Shown here piece by piece: positions 31,907 to 39,576 of a DNA stretch of 64,000 nt (position 1 is the first letter of the stretch; every line of letters begins with the position of its first letter). Both the position numbers and the translations under genes were made by a program. The notes under the pieces are model-generated. The model searched no databases and was not told the DNA's origin. It was given only the letters and a program-made list of their open reading frames with translations. This DNA is from Rhodococcus_G sp042879035 (GTDB lineage Bacteria > Actinomycetota > Actinomycetes > Mycobacteriales > Mycobacteriaceae). The stretch is from NCBI RefSeq assembly GCF_042879035.1, contig NZ_JBIAOU010000007.1, forward strand, positions 62,001-126,000, in the 5' to 3' direction.

Positions 31907-32014
31907 TCGGTGGGCACGTGGTCCGCCCGCAGGCGGTTCCCAGCCGCGATCGGTACCGTCATCCGATGGCGCCCGGCGCCCGACGAGTGTGGAACCGAAC
32001 GACGGGAACGGTGA

Positions 32015-33949
32015 ATGGGAGTACCAGCGGACGCAACGTCGACGCCCGTCGGCGGTGCCGACACTCGAATCAGCGGCGGTGCCGACACTCGAATCAGCGG
32101 CGGTGCCGACACTCGAATCAGCGGCGGTGCCGACACTCGAATCAGCGGCGGTGTCGACACTCGAATCAGTGGCGGTGCCGACACGGTCGTTCTGCCGGTC
32201 GCCGAGCGGCGGCCTGCCGCCGCGACCCGTGTCCGTCGACGCCTGCGCCCGTCGCGGTCCGACACCGCAGCGGCCTTCGTCTTCACCGTCGTCGCCGTCT
32301 ACGTCATGGGAAACCAGTGGCGGCTGCCCGCGTCCGGGTACCTGACCGGCAGCGGCCAGGACCAGCGGATGTGGGAGTGGTTCTTCGCGCTCGCCGCCCG
32401 GTCGATCACCCATCTCGACAATCCGCTGGGCACGCTGCTGCAGAACTATCCGCAGGGCGTCAACCTGATGGCGAACACCGCGATGTTCGGGGTCAGCGTC
32501 CCGTTGGCGCCGATCACCCTGCTCTTCGGCCCGACCGTCACGTGGACATTCGTCCTCACGTTCGGCCTCGCCTCCACCGCGTTCTCCTGGTACTGGTTCC
32601 TGGGTCGGTACGCCGTGCAGTCGCGGGTTTCCGCTGCGGTCGGCGGCCTGCTCTGCGGGTTCGCGCCGGCACTGATCTCCCACGCCAACGGCCACCCCAA
32701 TTTCGTTGTGCTGCCGTTGCTACCGGTGATCCTCGCGTGCGTGATCCGGCTCTCCCGCGGCGCGGGCACACGCACCGCGGTGGTGCTCGGCCTGCTCGTC
32801 GCGCTGCAGATCGCCCTCGGTGAGGAGCCGCTGCTGATCACCGCCGTGACGTTCGCGGTGTTCACCCTGGTGTTCTTCGCCTTCCGGCCCCGGTTCGCGG
32901 TGACCGCGATCCGGAACGCCACCGGGCCGCTGCTGCTCGCCGCCGTCATCGCGGTGGTGCTCACCGCCGGTCCGCTGTGGTGGCAGTTCTTCGGTCCGCA
33001 GAGCTACCGCTTCATCGACCACGGCCCGATGGGCAACGACCTCAAGGCGCTGACGCAGTTCCCGCGTCAGTCCCTGGGGGGTCGTCTCACTCCCGGCCAG
33101 GACGTCGCGATCAACGCGACCGAGGAGAACTCGTACTTCGGCTGGCCCCTGCTGGTGGTCACCCTGGCGGGTGCGATCTGGCTGCGCCGCGTGGCCGTCG
33201 CGCGCGCCGCCGCCGTGACGATCGTCGTGATGTGCGTGGTGTCGCTGGGCGCCGAACTGACCATCGGCCGCGAGGCGACGGGCATCGAGCTGCCGTGGTC
33301 GTGGCTCGAACGGCTGCCCCTGTTCGAATCGGTGCTCGAGACGCGGTTCGCGATGGGCGCGATCCCCGCGATCGCGCTGCTGGTGGCGCTCGCCCTGGAC
33401 CGGGCGCTGCGCGAGAAGGTCACGCTCATCCCCTGGACGGTGGCGCTGGCGCTGGCGCTGGTTCCGCTCACCCCGCTGCCGCTCAACGCGGTCCAGCGCG
33501 CCCCGGCACCGGACTTCTTCGCCGACGGGACGTGGCGTCGGTACGTCGACGACGGCTCCCTCGTCACGGTCCCCCTCCCCCGCCCCGAGGACGCGCGGGC
33601 GCTGACGTGGCAGGTCGAGTCCGACTTCGGATTCCCGCTCGCCGGAGGCTATTTCGTCGGCCCGGTCGGCCCCGAGAAGAAGGCGAAGTACGGGCCCGAG
33701 GACCGGCCGACCGCGCAGCTGCTGGGGAAGACGCAGCAGACCGGTGTCGTGCCCGAGGTGACCGACGCGATGCGCGCGCAGGCCCTCGCCGATCTGAACT
33801 ACTGGCGGGCGGACGTCCTGGTGCTTCCCCGGGACGCCAACGAGCGGGCACTGCGGCTGACGGTCGACGCCCTGCTCGGCACACCCGGACACCGCGTCGA
33901 CGACGTGTGGGTCTGGGACGTGCGCACTCTCGTGGGGGCAGGCTCCTAG
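32015..33949 (+). CDS. Polytopic GT-C-like membrane protein with repeat-bearing N-terminus
   Basis: A 644-residue protein. Residues 13-57 are five copies of GGADTRIS (the fifth begins GGVDT), followed by GGADT. An Arg-rich stretch and about eleven transmembrane helices (from about 83 to 475) follow, then an extracytoplasmic domain. The first large loop, SGSGQDQRMWEWFFALAARS then NYPQGVNLMANTAMF, carries the acidic/aromatic pattern of lipid-linked-sugar GT-C glycosyltransferases. No exact orthologue is recognised. Its place between aftA and emb suggests a role in wall polysaccharide or lipoglycan assembly (inference). The ATG is preceded by GGGAACGG. The repeat is in frame and predicted cytoplasmic and disordered. 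Confidence 0.7.
   Translation: MGVPADATSTPVGGADTRISGGADTRISGGADTRISGGADTRISGGVDTRISGGADTVVLPVAERRPAAATRVRRRLRPSRSDTAAAFVFTVVAVYVMGNQWRLPASGYLTGSGQDQRMWEWFFALAARSITHLDNPLGTLLQNYPQGVNLMANTAMFGVSVPLAPITLLFGPTVTWTFVLTFGLASTAFSWYWFLGRYAVQSRVSAAVGGLLCGFAPALISHANGHPNFVVLPLLPVILACVIRLSRGAGTRTAVVLGLLVALQIALGEEPLLITAVTFAVFTLVFFAFRPRFAVTAIRNATGPLLLAAVIAVVLTAGPLWWQFFGPQSYRFIDHGPMGNDLKALTQFPRQSLGGRLTPGQDVAINATEENSYFGWPLLVVTLAGAIWLRRVAVARAAAVTIVVMCVVSLGAELTIGREATGIELPWSWLERLPLFESVLETRFAMGAIPAIALLVALALDRALREKVTLIPWTVALALALVPLTPLPLNAVQRAPAPDFFADGTWRRYVDDGSLVTVPLPRPEDARALTWQVESDFGFPLAGGYFVGPVGPEKKAKYGPEDRPTAQLLGKTQQTGVVPEVTDAMRAQALADLNYWRADVLVLPRDANERALRLTVDALLGTPGHRVDDVWVWDVRTLVGAGS
32051..32185 (+). repeat. 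In-frame 24-bp tandem repeat (five units plus a partial)
   Basis: Unit GGCGGTGCCGACACTCGAAT plus CAGC. Units 1-4 (32051-32146) are identical, unit 5 (32147-32170) has two changes, and a partial sixth ends at 32185. Identity at the nucleotide level, not only the protein level, indicates recent slippage or recombination and probable length variation between strains. Confidence 0.95.
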
Positions 33950-34279
33950 GAGGCGGCGACAGGGGGACGGCACAGGGGCATGGGGGATGTTCGGCTCGCC
34001 CCTACCCGGTCCCTAACCTGCGCCCGTCCCCTGGCGGGTGGTGGGCCCGGCCCTGTCGAATGGCATCCGGCACCCACCGGATGCCGGAACCACGCGGCCC
34101 TCATCTCCCTTTTCGCCGAACTCCTCGGCCCCGGCTTCGGCAGCACCGCCGAGGGCGGCGAGGGTGAGGGTGGATTCACCCTCGAATCCTGACCCCGGCG
34201 GGCGCCGTCCCCTCGGCGGCGCCCGTTTCCGACCCGCCCGCCGGCAGTGCGTCCCCTCCCGCACCGCCGGCGGATCCGG
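33950..34279. other. Gene-poor interval with two hairpins
   Basis: No secure gene. It contains a 9-bp hairpin (34062-34085, GGCATCCGG/CCGGATGCC) likely terminating the GT-C-like gene, and a 9-bp hairpin followed by TTT (34199-34228). A plus-strand frame of 70 codons (33980-34192) ends 6 bp before the second hairpin with GGEGEGGFTLES. Its first half overlaps the first hairpin and it lacks a clear ribosome-binding site, so it stays unproven. Confidence 0.4.
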
Positions 34280-35500
34280 TCATCGCGCCGACGACATCGG
34301 AGTGTCGGACGTCCGCTCTCCGCCGCGACCGGGCATCCGACGGCCGAACGGGCCCTCCGGCCCGAACGCGTACTGCGCGAACCGTTCCCCGACCAGGCGG
34401 TGAGTGGCCTCGTCGGGGTGCAGCAGGTCGGGCAGCGGCAGCAGGGCGGAGTCGCTCTCCCCGTAGAGGTCTCGCCCGTCCAGCAGGTGCAGGTGCGGAT
34501 CGTCCCCGGCCCGCTGGGCGATGACGGCCGCGAGCTCTGCCCGGATGACCTCGAGCGTGAGCTTGCCCGCCGCCCGCTCCGCCGGGTCTCCCGCCGATCG
34601 GTACCGGATCACACCGTCACGGAGCGCATCGAGATCGAAAATGCTTGGCCCTGGCGATGTTTCGTGGATACCGCAGTACAGAGGCGAGATCACGACCAGC
34701 GGGGTCTCCGGGTGGCCGTCCCGGATGGTGTCCAGGAACCCGTGCACGGCGGGACGGAACGCCCGCAGCCGCATGAGATCCGTGTTGACCAGGTTGATGC
34801 CGATCTTGAGGCTGATCAGATCGGCCCGCGCATCGCGAATCACCCGCGCGGCGAACGGGTCGAGCAGCATGCTGCCGCCGAACCCGAGGTTCACCAGGTC
34901 CACACCACCGGCGGACGCACCGATCGCGGGCCAGATGCCGGTCGGCCTGACTGCGTTGGAGCCCTGACTGATCGAGCTGCCGTGGTGCAGCCACACCGTC
35001 CGCTCACGCCACGGCTCCACCGGCGCGTCGGTGCGCAGGGCGACCAGTTGGGTTCTCTCGTTGTGCGGAAGCCAGATCTCGATGTCCTTCTCCCGCTCGG
35101 GGAGATCGGTGAAGCGGAGCGTCGTCGCCTCACCCGGCCGCGTCGTGGAGGTCCCCGTCGCCAGATCGATCGTCTGCACGTCGCCGCCGGTCGCGACGGC
35201 CTGCGCGGTGGGTGCCCCGTCGACGAGCAGGTCGTAGACGCCGTCGGTGCGGCGCGGGAATCCCGGATAGGTCGCCTTGGTCGGCAGGACGTCGAGTTCG
35301 ACCACCGTGGCCCGGGACCGGAACGCCACCCGCACACCGGAGGGCTGCGACTCGGACACCGCCAGTTGCGGGTCCGGACACTGGGCGCGCGCCCAGGCCG
35401 GGAGCCGGTGCGGCAGCACCCCGCGGCCGGTGTCCTCGAGGTCCATGGCGCCGCGCACGACGGCGGCCGTGAGGGGCGTGGCGGTCAGGTCGTCACGCAT
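34280..35500 (-). CDS. SGNH/GDSL-type hydrolase with N-terminal beta domain
   Basis: A 406-residue protein without a signal peptide. An N-terminal jelly-roll-like domain (about 1-160) precedes an SGNH hydrolase domain (about 165-390). Block I is HHGSSISQGS (nucleophile Ser), block II/III is NLGFGGSMLLD (Gly) and KIGINLVNTD (Asn), and block V is DLLHPDEATH (Asp-x-x-His). This arrangement resembles carbohydrate esterase-like SGNH enzymes that deacylate sugars. The ATG directly follows the stop of the upstream TetR gene (no gap), so the two form an operon, and the TetR probably senses the esterase substrate or product. Confidence 0.82.
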   Translation of the reverse strand: MRDDLTATPLTAAVVRGAMDLEDTGRGVLPHRLPAWARAQCPDPQLAVSESQPSGVRVAFRSRATVVELDVLPTKATYPGFPRRTDGVYDLLVDGAPTAQAVATGGDVQTIDLATGTSTTRPGEATTLRFTDLPEREKDIEIWLPHNERTQLVALRTDAPVEPWRERTVWLHHGSSISQGSNAVRPTGIWPAIGASAGGVDLVNLGFGGSMLLDPFAARVIRDARADLISLKIGINLVNTDLMRLRAFRPAVHGFLDTIRDGHPETPLVVISPLYCGIHETSPGPSIFDLDALRDGVIRYRSAGDPAERAAGKLTLEVIRAELAAVIAQRAGDDPHLHLLDGRDLYGESDSALLPLPDLLHPDEATHRLVGERFAQYAFGPEGPFGRRMPGRGGERTSDTPMSSAR

Positions 35501-36088
35501 TCAGGAGTCACTTTCGTCGGTGGTGGACGCGCCGGAGCGGAGCATCCGGTCGAGTGCGTTCAGGGCCCACGACCAGCTCTCGTCGCTGCCCGGGGAGCTG
35601 TGGTCGAATCCGCCGGCCGCCTCGAGGTTCACGAAACCGCTCACCACACTGCCGATCAGCCGCACGGCGTGCGTCTGGTCGGAGCCGGCGAGGTCGTAGC
35701 CCCGCAGGATCGCCCGCATCATCTCGCCGAGGCGTCGGCCGTCGCTCGCCTCGACTGCGGCCGGGTCGAGGCGGAGCTGCGTGGCGGCGAATCGACCGGG
35801 ATGTCGGCGGGCATAGTCGCGGTGGGCGTTCGCGAGCGCGACGAGTGCCTCCCGGCCGGCCCTGCCGGCGAGGGCGTCGGCACTCCGCTCGGCCAGTTCG
35901 CCGAGCGCGAGGAGCGCGATCTTGGTCCGCAGGTCGTCCGAGCCGCCGAGGTGGGAGTACAGACTGGCGGCCTTCACGTCGAATCGGCGCGCCAACGCCG
36001 ACACGGTGACCCGGTCGAAACCGATCTCGTCGGCCAGATCGGCGCCCGCACGGACCAGCCGCTGCTCGGAGAGACCCGCCCGCGCCAT
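35501..36088 (-). CDS. TetR family transcriptional regulator
   Basis: A 195-residue TetR protein: HTH at about residues 8-52 (LVRAGADLADEIGFDRVTVSALARRFDVKAASLYSHLGG). The C-terminal domain has the WHG-type pattern (ALVALANAHRDYARRHPGRFAATQL). The ATG at 36088 is preceded by CAGGGGTGG; further upstream frames cross the operator. It is the first gene of a two-gene operon with the SGNH hydrolase and divergent from embC. A palindrome at 36117-36135 in the shared intergenic region is its likely operator. Confidence 0.85.
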   Translation of the reverse strand: MARAGLSEQRLVRAGADLADEIGFDRVTVSALARRFDVKAASLYSHLGGSDDLRTKIALLALGELAERSADALAGRAGREALVALANAHRDYARRHPGRFAATQLRLDPAAVEASDGRRLGEMMRAILRGYDLAGSDQTHAVRLIGSVVSGFVNLEAAGGFDHSSPGSDESWSWALNALDRMLRSGASTTDESDS

Positions 36089-36116
36089 GCCACCACCCCT
36101 GAACTCTGTCTCGATT

Positions 36117-36135
36117 TTCCTACATATCGTAGGAA
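36117..36135. promoter_or_regulatory. Probable TetR operator TTCCTAC-N5-GTAGGAA
   Basis: A perfect 7-bp inverted repeat with 5-nt spacer, 29 bp upstream of the TetR start codon and 57 bp upstream of the embC -10 element. It may therefore also touch embC expression. Confidence 0.7.
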
Positions 36136-36191
36136 GTAGCCTAACTGCAGCAGCCCTTGGCTGCATTCCCGGGACCGCCCCGCGCATCCCA

Positions 36192-36206
36192 TACGATCGG
36201 TGCTTG
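36192..36206 (+). promoter_or_regulatory. Leaderless promoter of the EmbC-like gene
   Basis: The -10-like TACGAT (36192-36197) lies exactly 8 nt before the GTG at 36206, with no Shine-Dalgarno. The same spacing is seen for aftA (TAGACT) and the second emb gene (TACCAT). The 11-mer CTGCATTCCCG (36161-36171) recurs upstream of the second emb gene. Confidence 0.55.
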
Positions 36207-39200
36207 TGCCTGCCGAGTCCGACGCCCCCGTTGTCCAGTCCGCACCGTCGGCCCCCGACACGTCGGCCCCGCACACGTCGGCAGCGCCGGCTCCCGATCG
36301 GTCCGCGTCACGCACCGCGCGCCTGATCGCCGTCGTCACCGGACTCCTCGGCTTCCTCCTCGCCGTCGCGACCCCGCTGCTGCCGGTCGCGCAGCAGGCC
36401 GCGTCGGTCTCGTGGCCGCAGAACGGCACCCTCGCCGGCGTCGAGGCGCCGTTGGTGACGTACGAGCCGCTCACCCTCGACATCCGCATTCCCTGCGCGG
36501 TCCTCGCCGACCTGGACGGGGCGGGAGGCGGCACCGACGCGGACAACGTGCTGTCCACGGTTCCCTCGGACGCCCCCGACGCCGACGCCGTCGGACTGTC
36601 CGTCACCGTCGCGCCGGACGCCGACCGCACCGTCTCCGTCGAACTGCGCGGCGCCCGCCTCGTCGCGGCACCGCTCGCCGACCTGACCGGGTGCACCGCC
36701 CTGACCGTCCACTCGGACGCCGACCACACCACCGCCGAGTTCGCCGGCCTGACCGCGACCGACGAGCCGGTCACGGCCGAGGTGCTCGGCGACCAGCGTC
36801 CGCAGATGGTCGGCTTCTTCACCGACCTCACCGGACCGGCACCGGACGGGATGCAGGTCCACGCCGACATCGACTCGCGCTTCTCGTCGAGTCCGACGAC
36901 CTTCAAACTGCTCGCGATGATCGTCGGGGCGCTCGCCACGCTGGTCTCGCTCGCAGCGCTGCACCGCCTCGACCTGCGCGACGGCCGCCGGGCCCGCCAC
37001 TTCCTGCCCCGGCACTGGCTGCGGCTGCGCGGCGTCGACGCCGTCGTGATCGGCACGCTGGTCGTCTGGCACTTCATCGGCGCGAACACCTCCGACGACG
37101 GCTACCTGCTGACGATGGCGCGGGCGTCGGAGCACTCCGGCTACATGGCCAACTACTACCGCTGGTTCGGGGTGTCGGAGGCCCCGTTCGGCTGGTACTA
37201 CGACGTCCTGGCGGCCATGGCGAAGGTCGGCACCGCCAGCACCTGGATGCGCCTGCCCACGCTGATCGCCGCGATCCTGTGCTGGCTGGTGATCAGCCGC
37301 GAGGTGATCCCCCGCCTCGGGCGGGCGGTGCGCCGAAACCGGATCGCCGTCTGGACCGCCGGCCTGGTGTTCCTCTCCTTCTGGCTCCCGTACGACAACG
37401 GACTGCGTCCGGAGCCGGTGATCGCGCTCGGCGCCCTCCTCACCTGGTGCTCGATCGAACGGGCCATCGCCACCGGACGCATGCTGCCCGCCGCGATCGG
37501 TGTGCTGATCGCCGCGTTCTCGCTCGCCGCCGGACCCACCGGCGTCATCGCCGTCGCGGCGCTGATCGTCAGCCTGCGACCCCTGGTGAAACTGGTCGTC
37601 ACCCGCGCCCGCGACGTCGGGGTCGCCGCGCTGTTGGCACCGATCCTCGCGGCAGGCACCGTCGTCCTGATCGCGATCTTCGCCGACCAGACCCTCGCGA
37701 CGGTGCTCGAGGCCGTGGAGGTGCGCACCGCGATCGGCCCGAACGTCTCCTGGTTCGGCGAGTACCAGCGCTACGAGGCGCTGCTCAACGTCTCCCCCGA
37801 CGGGTCGCTCGCCCGCCGGTTCGGCGTCTTCACGATGGTGCTGTGCCTGATCGTGTGCGCGATGCTGCTATTGCGCGGCCGGGGGCGGATCCCCGGCGCC
37901 GCCGCCGGACCGTCGCGCCGCATCCTCGGCATCGTCTTCGTCTCCCTGCTGCTGATGATGACGACGCCGACGAAGTGGACCCACCACTTCGGTGTGTACG
38001 CCGGTCTCGCGGGGTCCATCGCCGCGGTCACCGCGGTCGGCATCGCCGCCGCGACGGCCCGGTCGCGGCGCAACCGCGCGCTGTTCGCGTCCGGGGTGCT
38101 GTTCCTGCTCGCGTTGGCGTTCACCGGCTCCAACGGCTGGTGGTACGTCTCGAGCTACGGGGTGCCCTGGTGGGACAAGGCCCCCTCGATCAGCGGCAAA
38201 CCCTTCTCGACCGCGTTCCTGGCGCTGAGCCTGCTGGTGCTGCTCTACGCCGGCTGGCAGCACCTGCGCGAACCGTACCGGGAGCCCGAACAGCCGATCA
38301 GCGGCCGGCTCCGCACACTGGTCGCGTCGCCGCTGACGCTCGCGGCCGCGTTCATCGTGCTCGTCGAGGTGCTGTCGCTGGCGAAGGCCGCCGTCGGGCA
38401 GTACCCGGCGTACTCGGTGGCGCGGTCCAACCTCGACACCCTCACCGGGGACACCTGTGCGCTCGCGAACGACGTCCTGATCGAACCCGACGCGAACGCC
38501 GGGATGCTCACCCCCCTGGCCTCCGGTCCCGACCCGCTCGGCGCGGGCGAGAACGTCGGGTTCACGCCCAACGGCGTGCCCGTCGACCTGACCGCCGACG
38601 AGGAGATCACGACCACCGGCGGCGCCAACACCGTCGACTCCCAGTCGACCACCACAGCCACCGCGAGCACCTCGGCGGGCACCGGCGGCGGCACCGGCAC
38701 CACCGGCGTCAACGGCAGCTCCGTCGCCCTGCCCTACGGGCTGGACCCGGCCACCACCCCGGTCCTCGGCAGCTTCGGCGCCGCCGAGCCGGCACACCTG
38801 ACCACCGGCTGGTACGCCTTGCCTCAGCGCAGCGACGCCACCCCGCTGCTGGTGATCACCGCCGCGGGCCGCATCCGTTACGTCGACCCGGACGGCATCG
38901 TCACCGCCGGACAGGACCTGCGTGTCGAGTACGGGACCCGGGCGGCGAACGGCGAGGTCGAGGTCCGCGGCTCCGTCGCGCCGATCGACATCGGGCCGTC
39001 CCCGTCGTGGCGGAACCTGCGGGTGCCCACCGACCTGATCCCCGCCGACGCCGACGCCGTCCGGCTCGTCGCCGACGACCACGACCTCACCCCGAAGCAG
39101 TGGCTCGCCGTCACCCCGCCGCGACTGCCACAGACTCAGACACTGCAGGACGTCGTCGGGTCGCAGGCACCGGTGCTGCTGGACTGGTCCGTCGGCCTGT

Positions 39201-39517
39201 CCTTCCCGTGCCAGCGTCCCTTCGACCACCGGTACGGCGTCGCGGAGGTGCCGGAGTACCGGATTCTGCCCGACCGGGTCGGCGCCGACTCCACGAACGC
39301 GTGGCAGGACAGCTTCGGCGGCGGCCCGCTCGGCTGGGTCGACCTGCTGCTCACCGCGCAGACCATGCCCAGCTACCTCGACCACGACTGGGACCGGGAC
39401 TGGGGATCGCTCGAGCGGTACACGCCGCGGGACGAAACCGCCACGACGGCCGCGGTCGGCGTCGAGACCGTGACCCGATCCGGGCTGTGGTCACCGGGGC
39501 CGATCGCCGCCCGCTGA
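36206..39517 (+). CDS. embC: Arabinosyltransferase, EmbC-like
   Basis: A 1,103-residue GT-C enzyme that elongates arabinan of arabinogalactan or lipoarabinomannan from decaprenyl-phospho-arabinose. A first helix (TARLIAVVTGLLGFLLAVATP), a periplasmic N-domain ending DSRFSSSPTTFK, about thirteen more helices and a C-terminal carbohydrate-binding domain are visible. The catalytic loop is GANTSDDGYLLTMARASEHSGYMANYYRWFG, with Asp297 at the position of the essential EmbB Asp299 and Met304 at the position of EmbB Met306, the ethambutol-resistance hot spot. NYYRWFG and PSRRILG segments resemble EmbC more than EmbA/B (from memory). The start GTG at 36206 fits the leaderless promoter; GTG at 36200 is possible. 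Confidence 0.9.
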   Translation: MPAESDAPVVQSAPSAPDTSAPHTSAAPAPDRSASRTARLIAVVTGLLGFLLAVATPLLPVAQQAASVSWPQNGTLAGVEAPLVTYEPLTLDIRIPCAVLADLDGAGGGTDADNVLSTVPSDAPDADAVGLSVTVAPDADRTVSVELRGARLVAAPLADLTGCTALTVHSDADHTTAEFAGLTATDEPVTAEVLGDQRPQMVGFFTDLTGPAPDGMQVHADIDSRFSSSPTTFKLLAMIVGALATLVSLAALHRLDLRDGRRARHFLPRHWLRLRGVDAVVIGTLVVWHFIGANTSDDGYLLTMARASEHSGYMANYYRWFGVSEAPFGWYYDVLAAMAKVGTASTWMRLPTLIAAILCWLVISREVIPRLGRAVRRNRIAVWTAGLVFLSFWLPYDNGLRPEPVIALGALLTWCSIERAIATGRMLPAAIGVLIAAFSLAAGPTGVIAVAALIVSLRPLVKLVVTRARDVGVAALLAPILAAGTVVLIAIFADQTLATVLEAVEVRTAIGPNVSWFGEYQRYEALLNVSPDGSLARRFGVFTMVLCLIVCAMLLLRGRGRIPGAAAGPSRRILGIVFVSLLLMMTTPTKWTHHFGVYAGLAGSIAAVTAVGIAAATARSRRNRALFASGVLFLLALAFTGSNGWWYVSSYGVPWWDKAPSISGKPFSTAFLALSLLVLLYAGWQHLREPYREPEQPISGRLRTLVASPLTLAAAFIVLVEVLSLAKAAVGQYPAYSVARSNLDTLTGDTCALANDVLIEPDANAGMLTPLASGPDPLGAGENVGFTPNGVPVDLTADEEITTTGGANTVDSQSTTTATASTSAGTGGGTGTTGVNGSSVALPYGLDPATTPVLGSFGAAEPAHLTTGWYALPQRSDATPLLVITAAGRIRYVDPDGIVTAGQDLRVEYGTRAANGEVEVRGSVAPIDIGPSPSWRNLRVPTDLIPADADAVRLVADDHDLTPKQWLAVTPPRLPQTQTLQDVVGSQAPVLLDWSVGLSFPCQRPFDHRYGVAEVPEYRILPDRVGADSTNAWQDSFGGGPLGWVDLLLTAQTMPSYLDHDWDRDWGSLERYTPRDETATTAAVGVETVTRSGLWSPGPIAAR

Positions 39518-39561
39518 GGCCTGCATTCCCGACGCGGTGCCGGTCACTCAGACTGCTCGCA

Positions 39562-39576
39562 TACCATCGTCAATCG
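39562..39576 (+). promoter_or_regulatory. Leaderless promoter of the EmbB-like gene
   Basis: TACCAT (39562-39567) lies exactly 8 nt before GTG 39576, inside the 58-bp gap after embC. CTGCATTCCCG at 39521-39531 is identical to the copy before embC but lies 10 bp further from the -10. Confidence 0.5.

Noticed and set aside
32051..32185. Possible CRISPR array in the 24-bp repeats
   Set aside because: The units are directly adjacent with no spacers and are in frame within a coding sequence; no cas genes are present.
33980..34192. A 70-codon plus-strand frame ending just before a hairpin with TTT
   Set aside because: Its first half spans another hairpin, it has no clear ribosome-binding site and no recognisable domain. 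The nearby terminator may serve other transcripts. Kept only as a note in the interval entry.
36117..36206. Start of embC further upstream in the same frame
   Set aside because: Earlier in-frame starts would overlap the proposed -10 and lack a ribosome-binding site; the parallel layout at aftA and embB supports the GTG at 36206.
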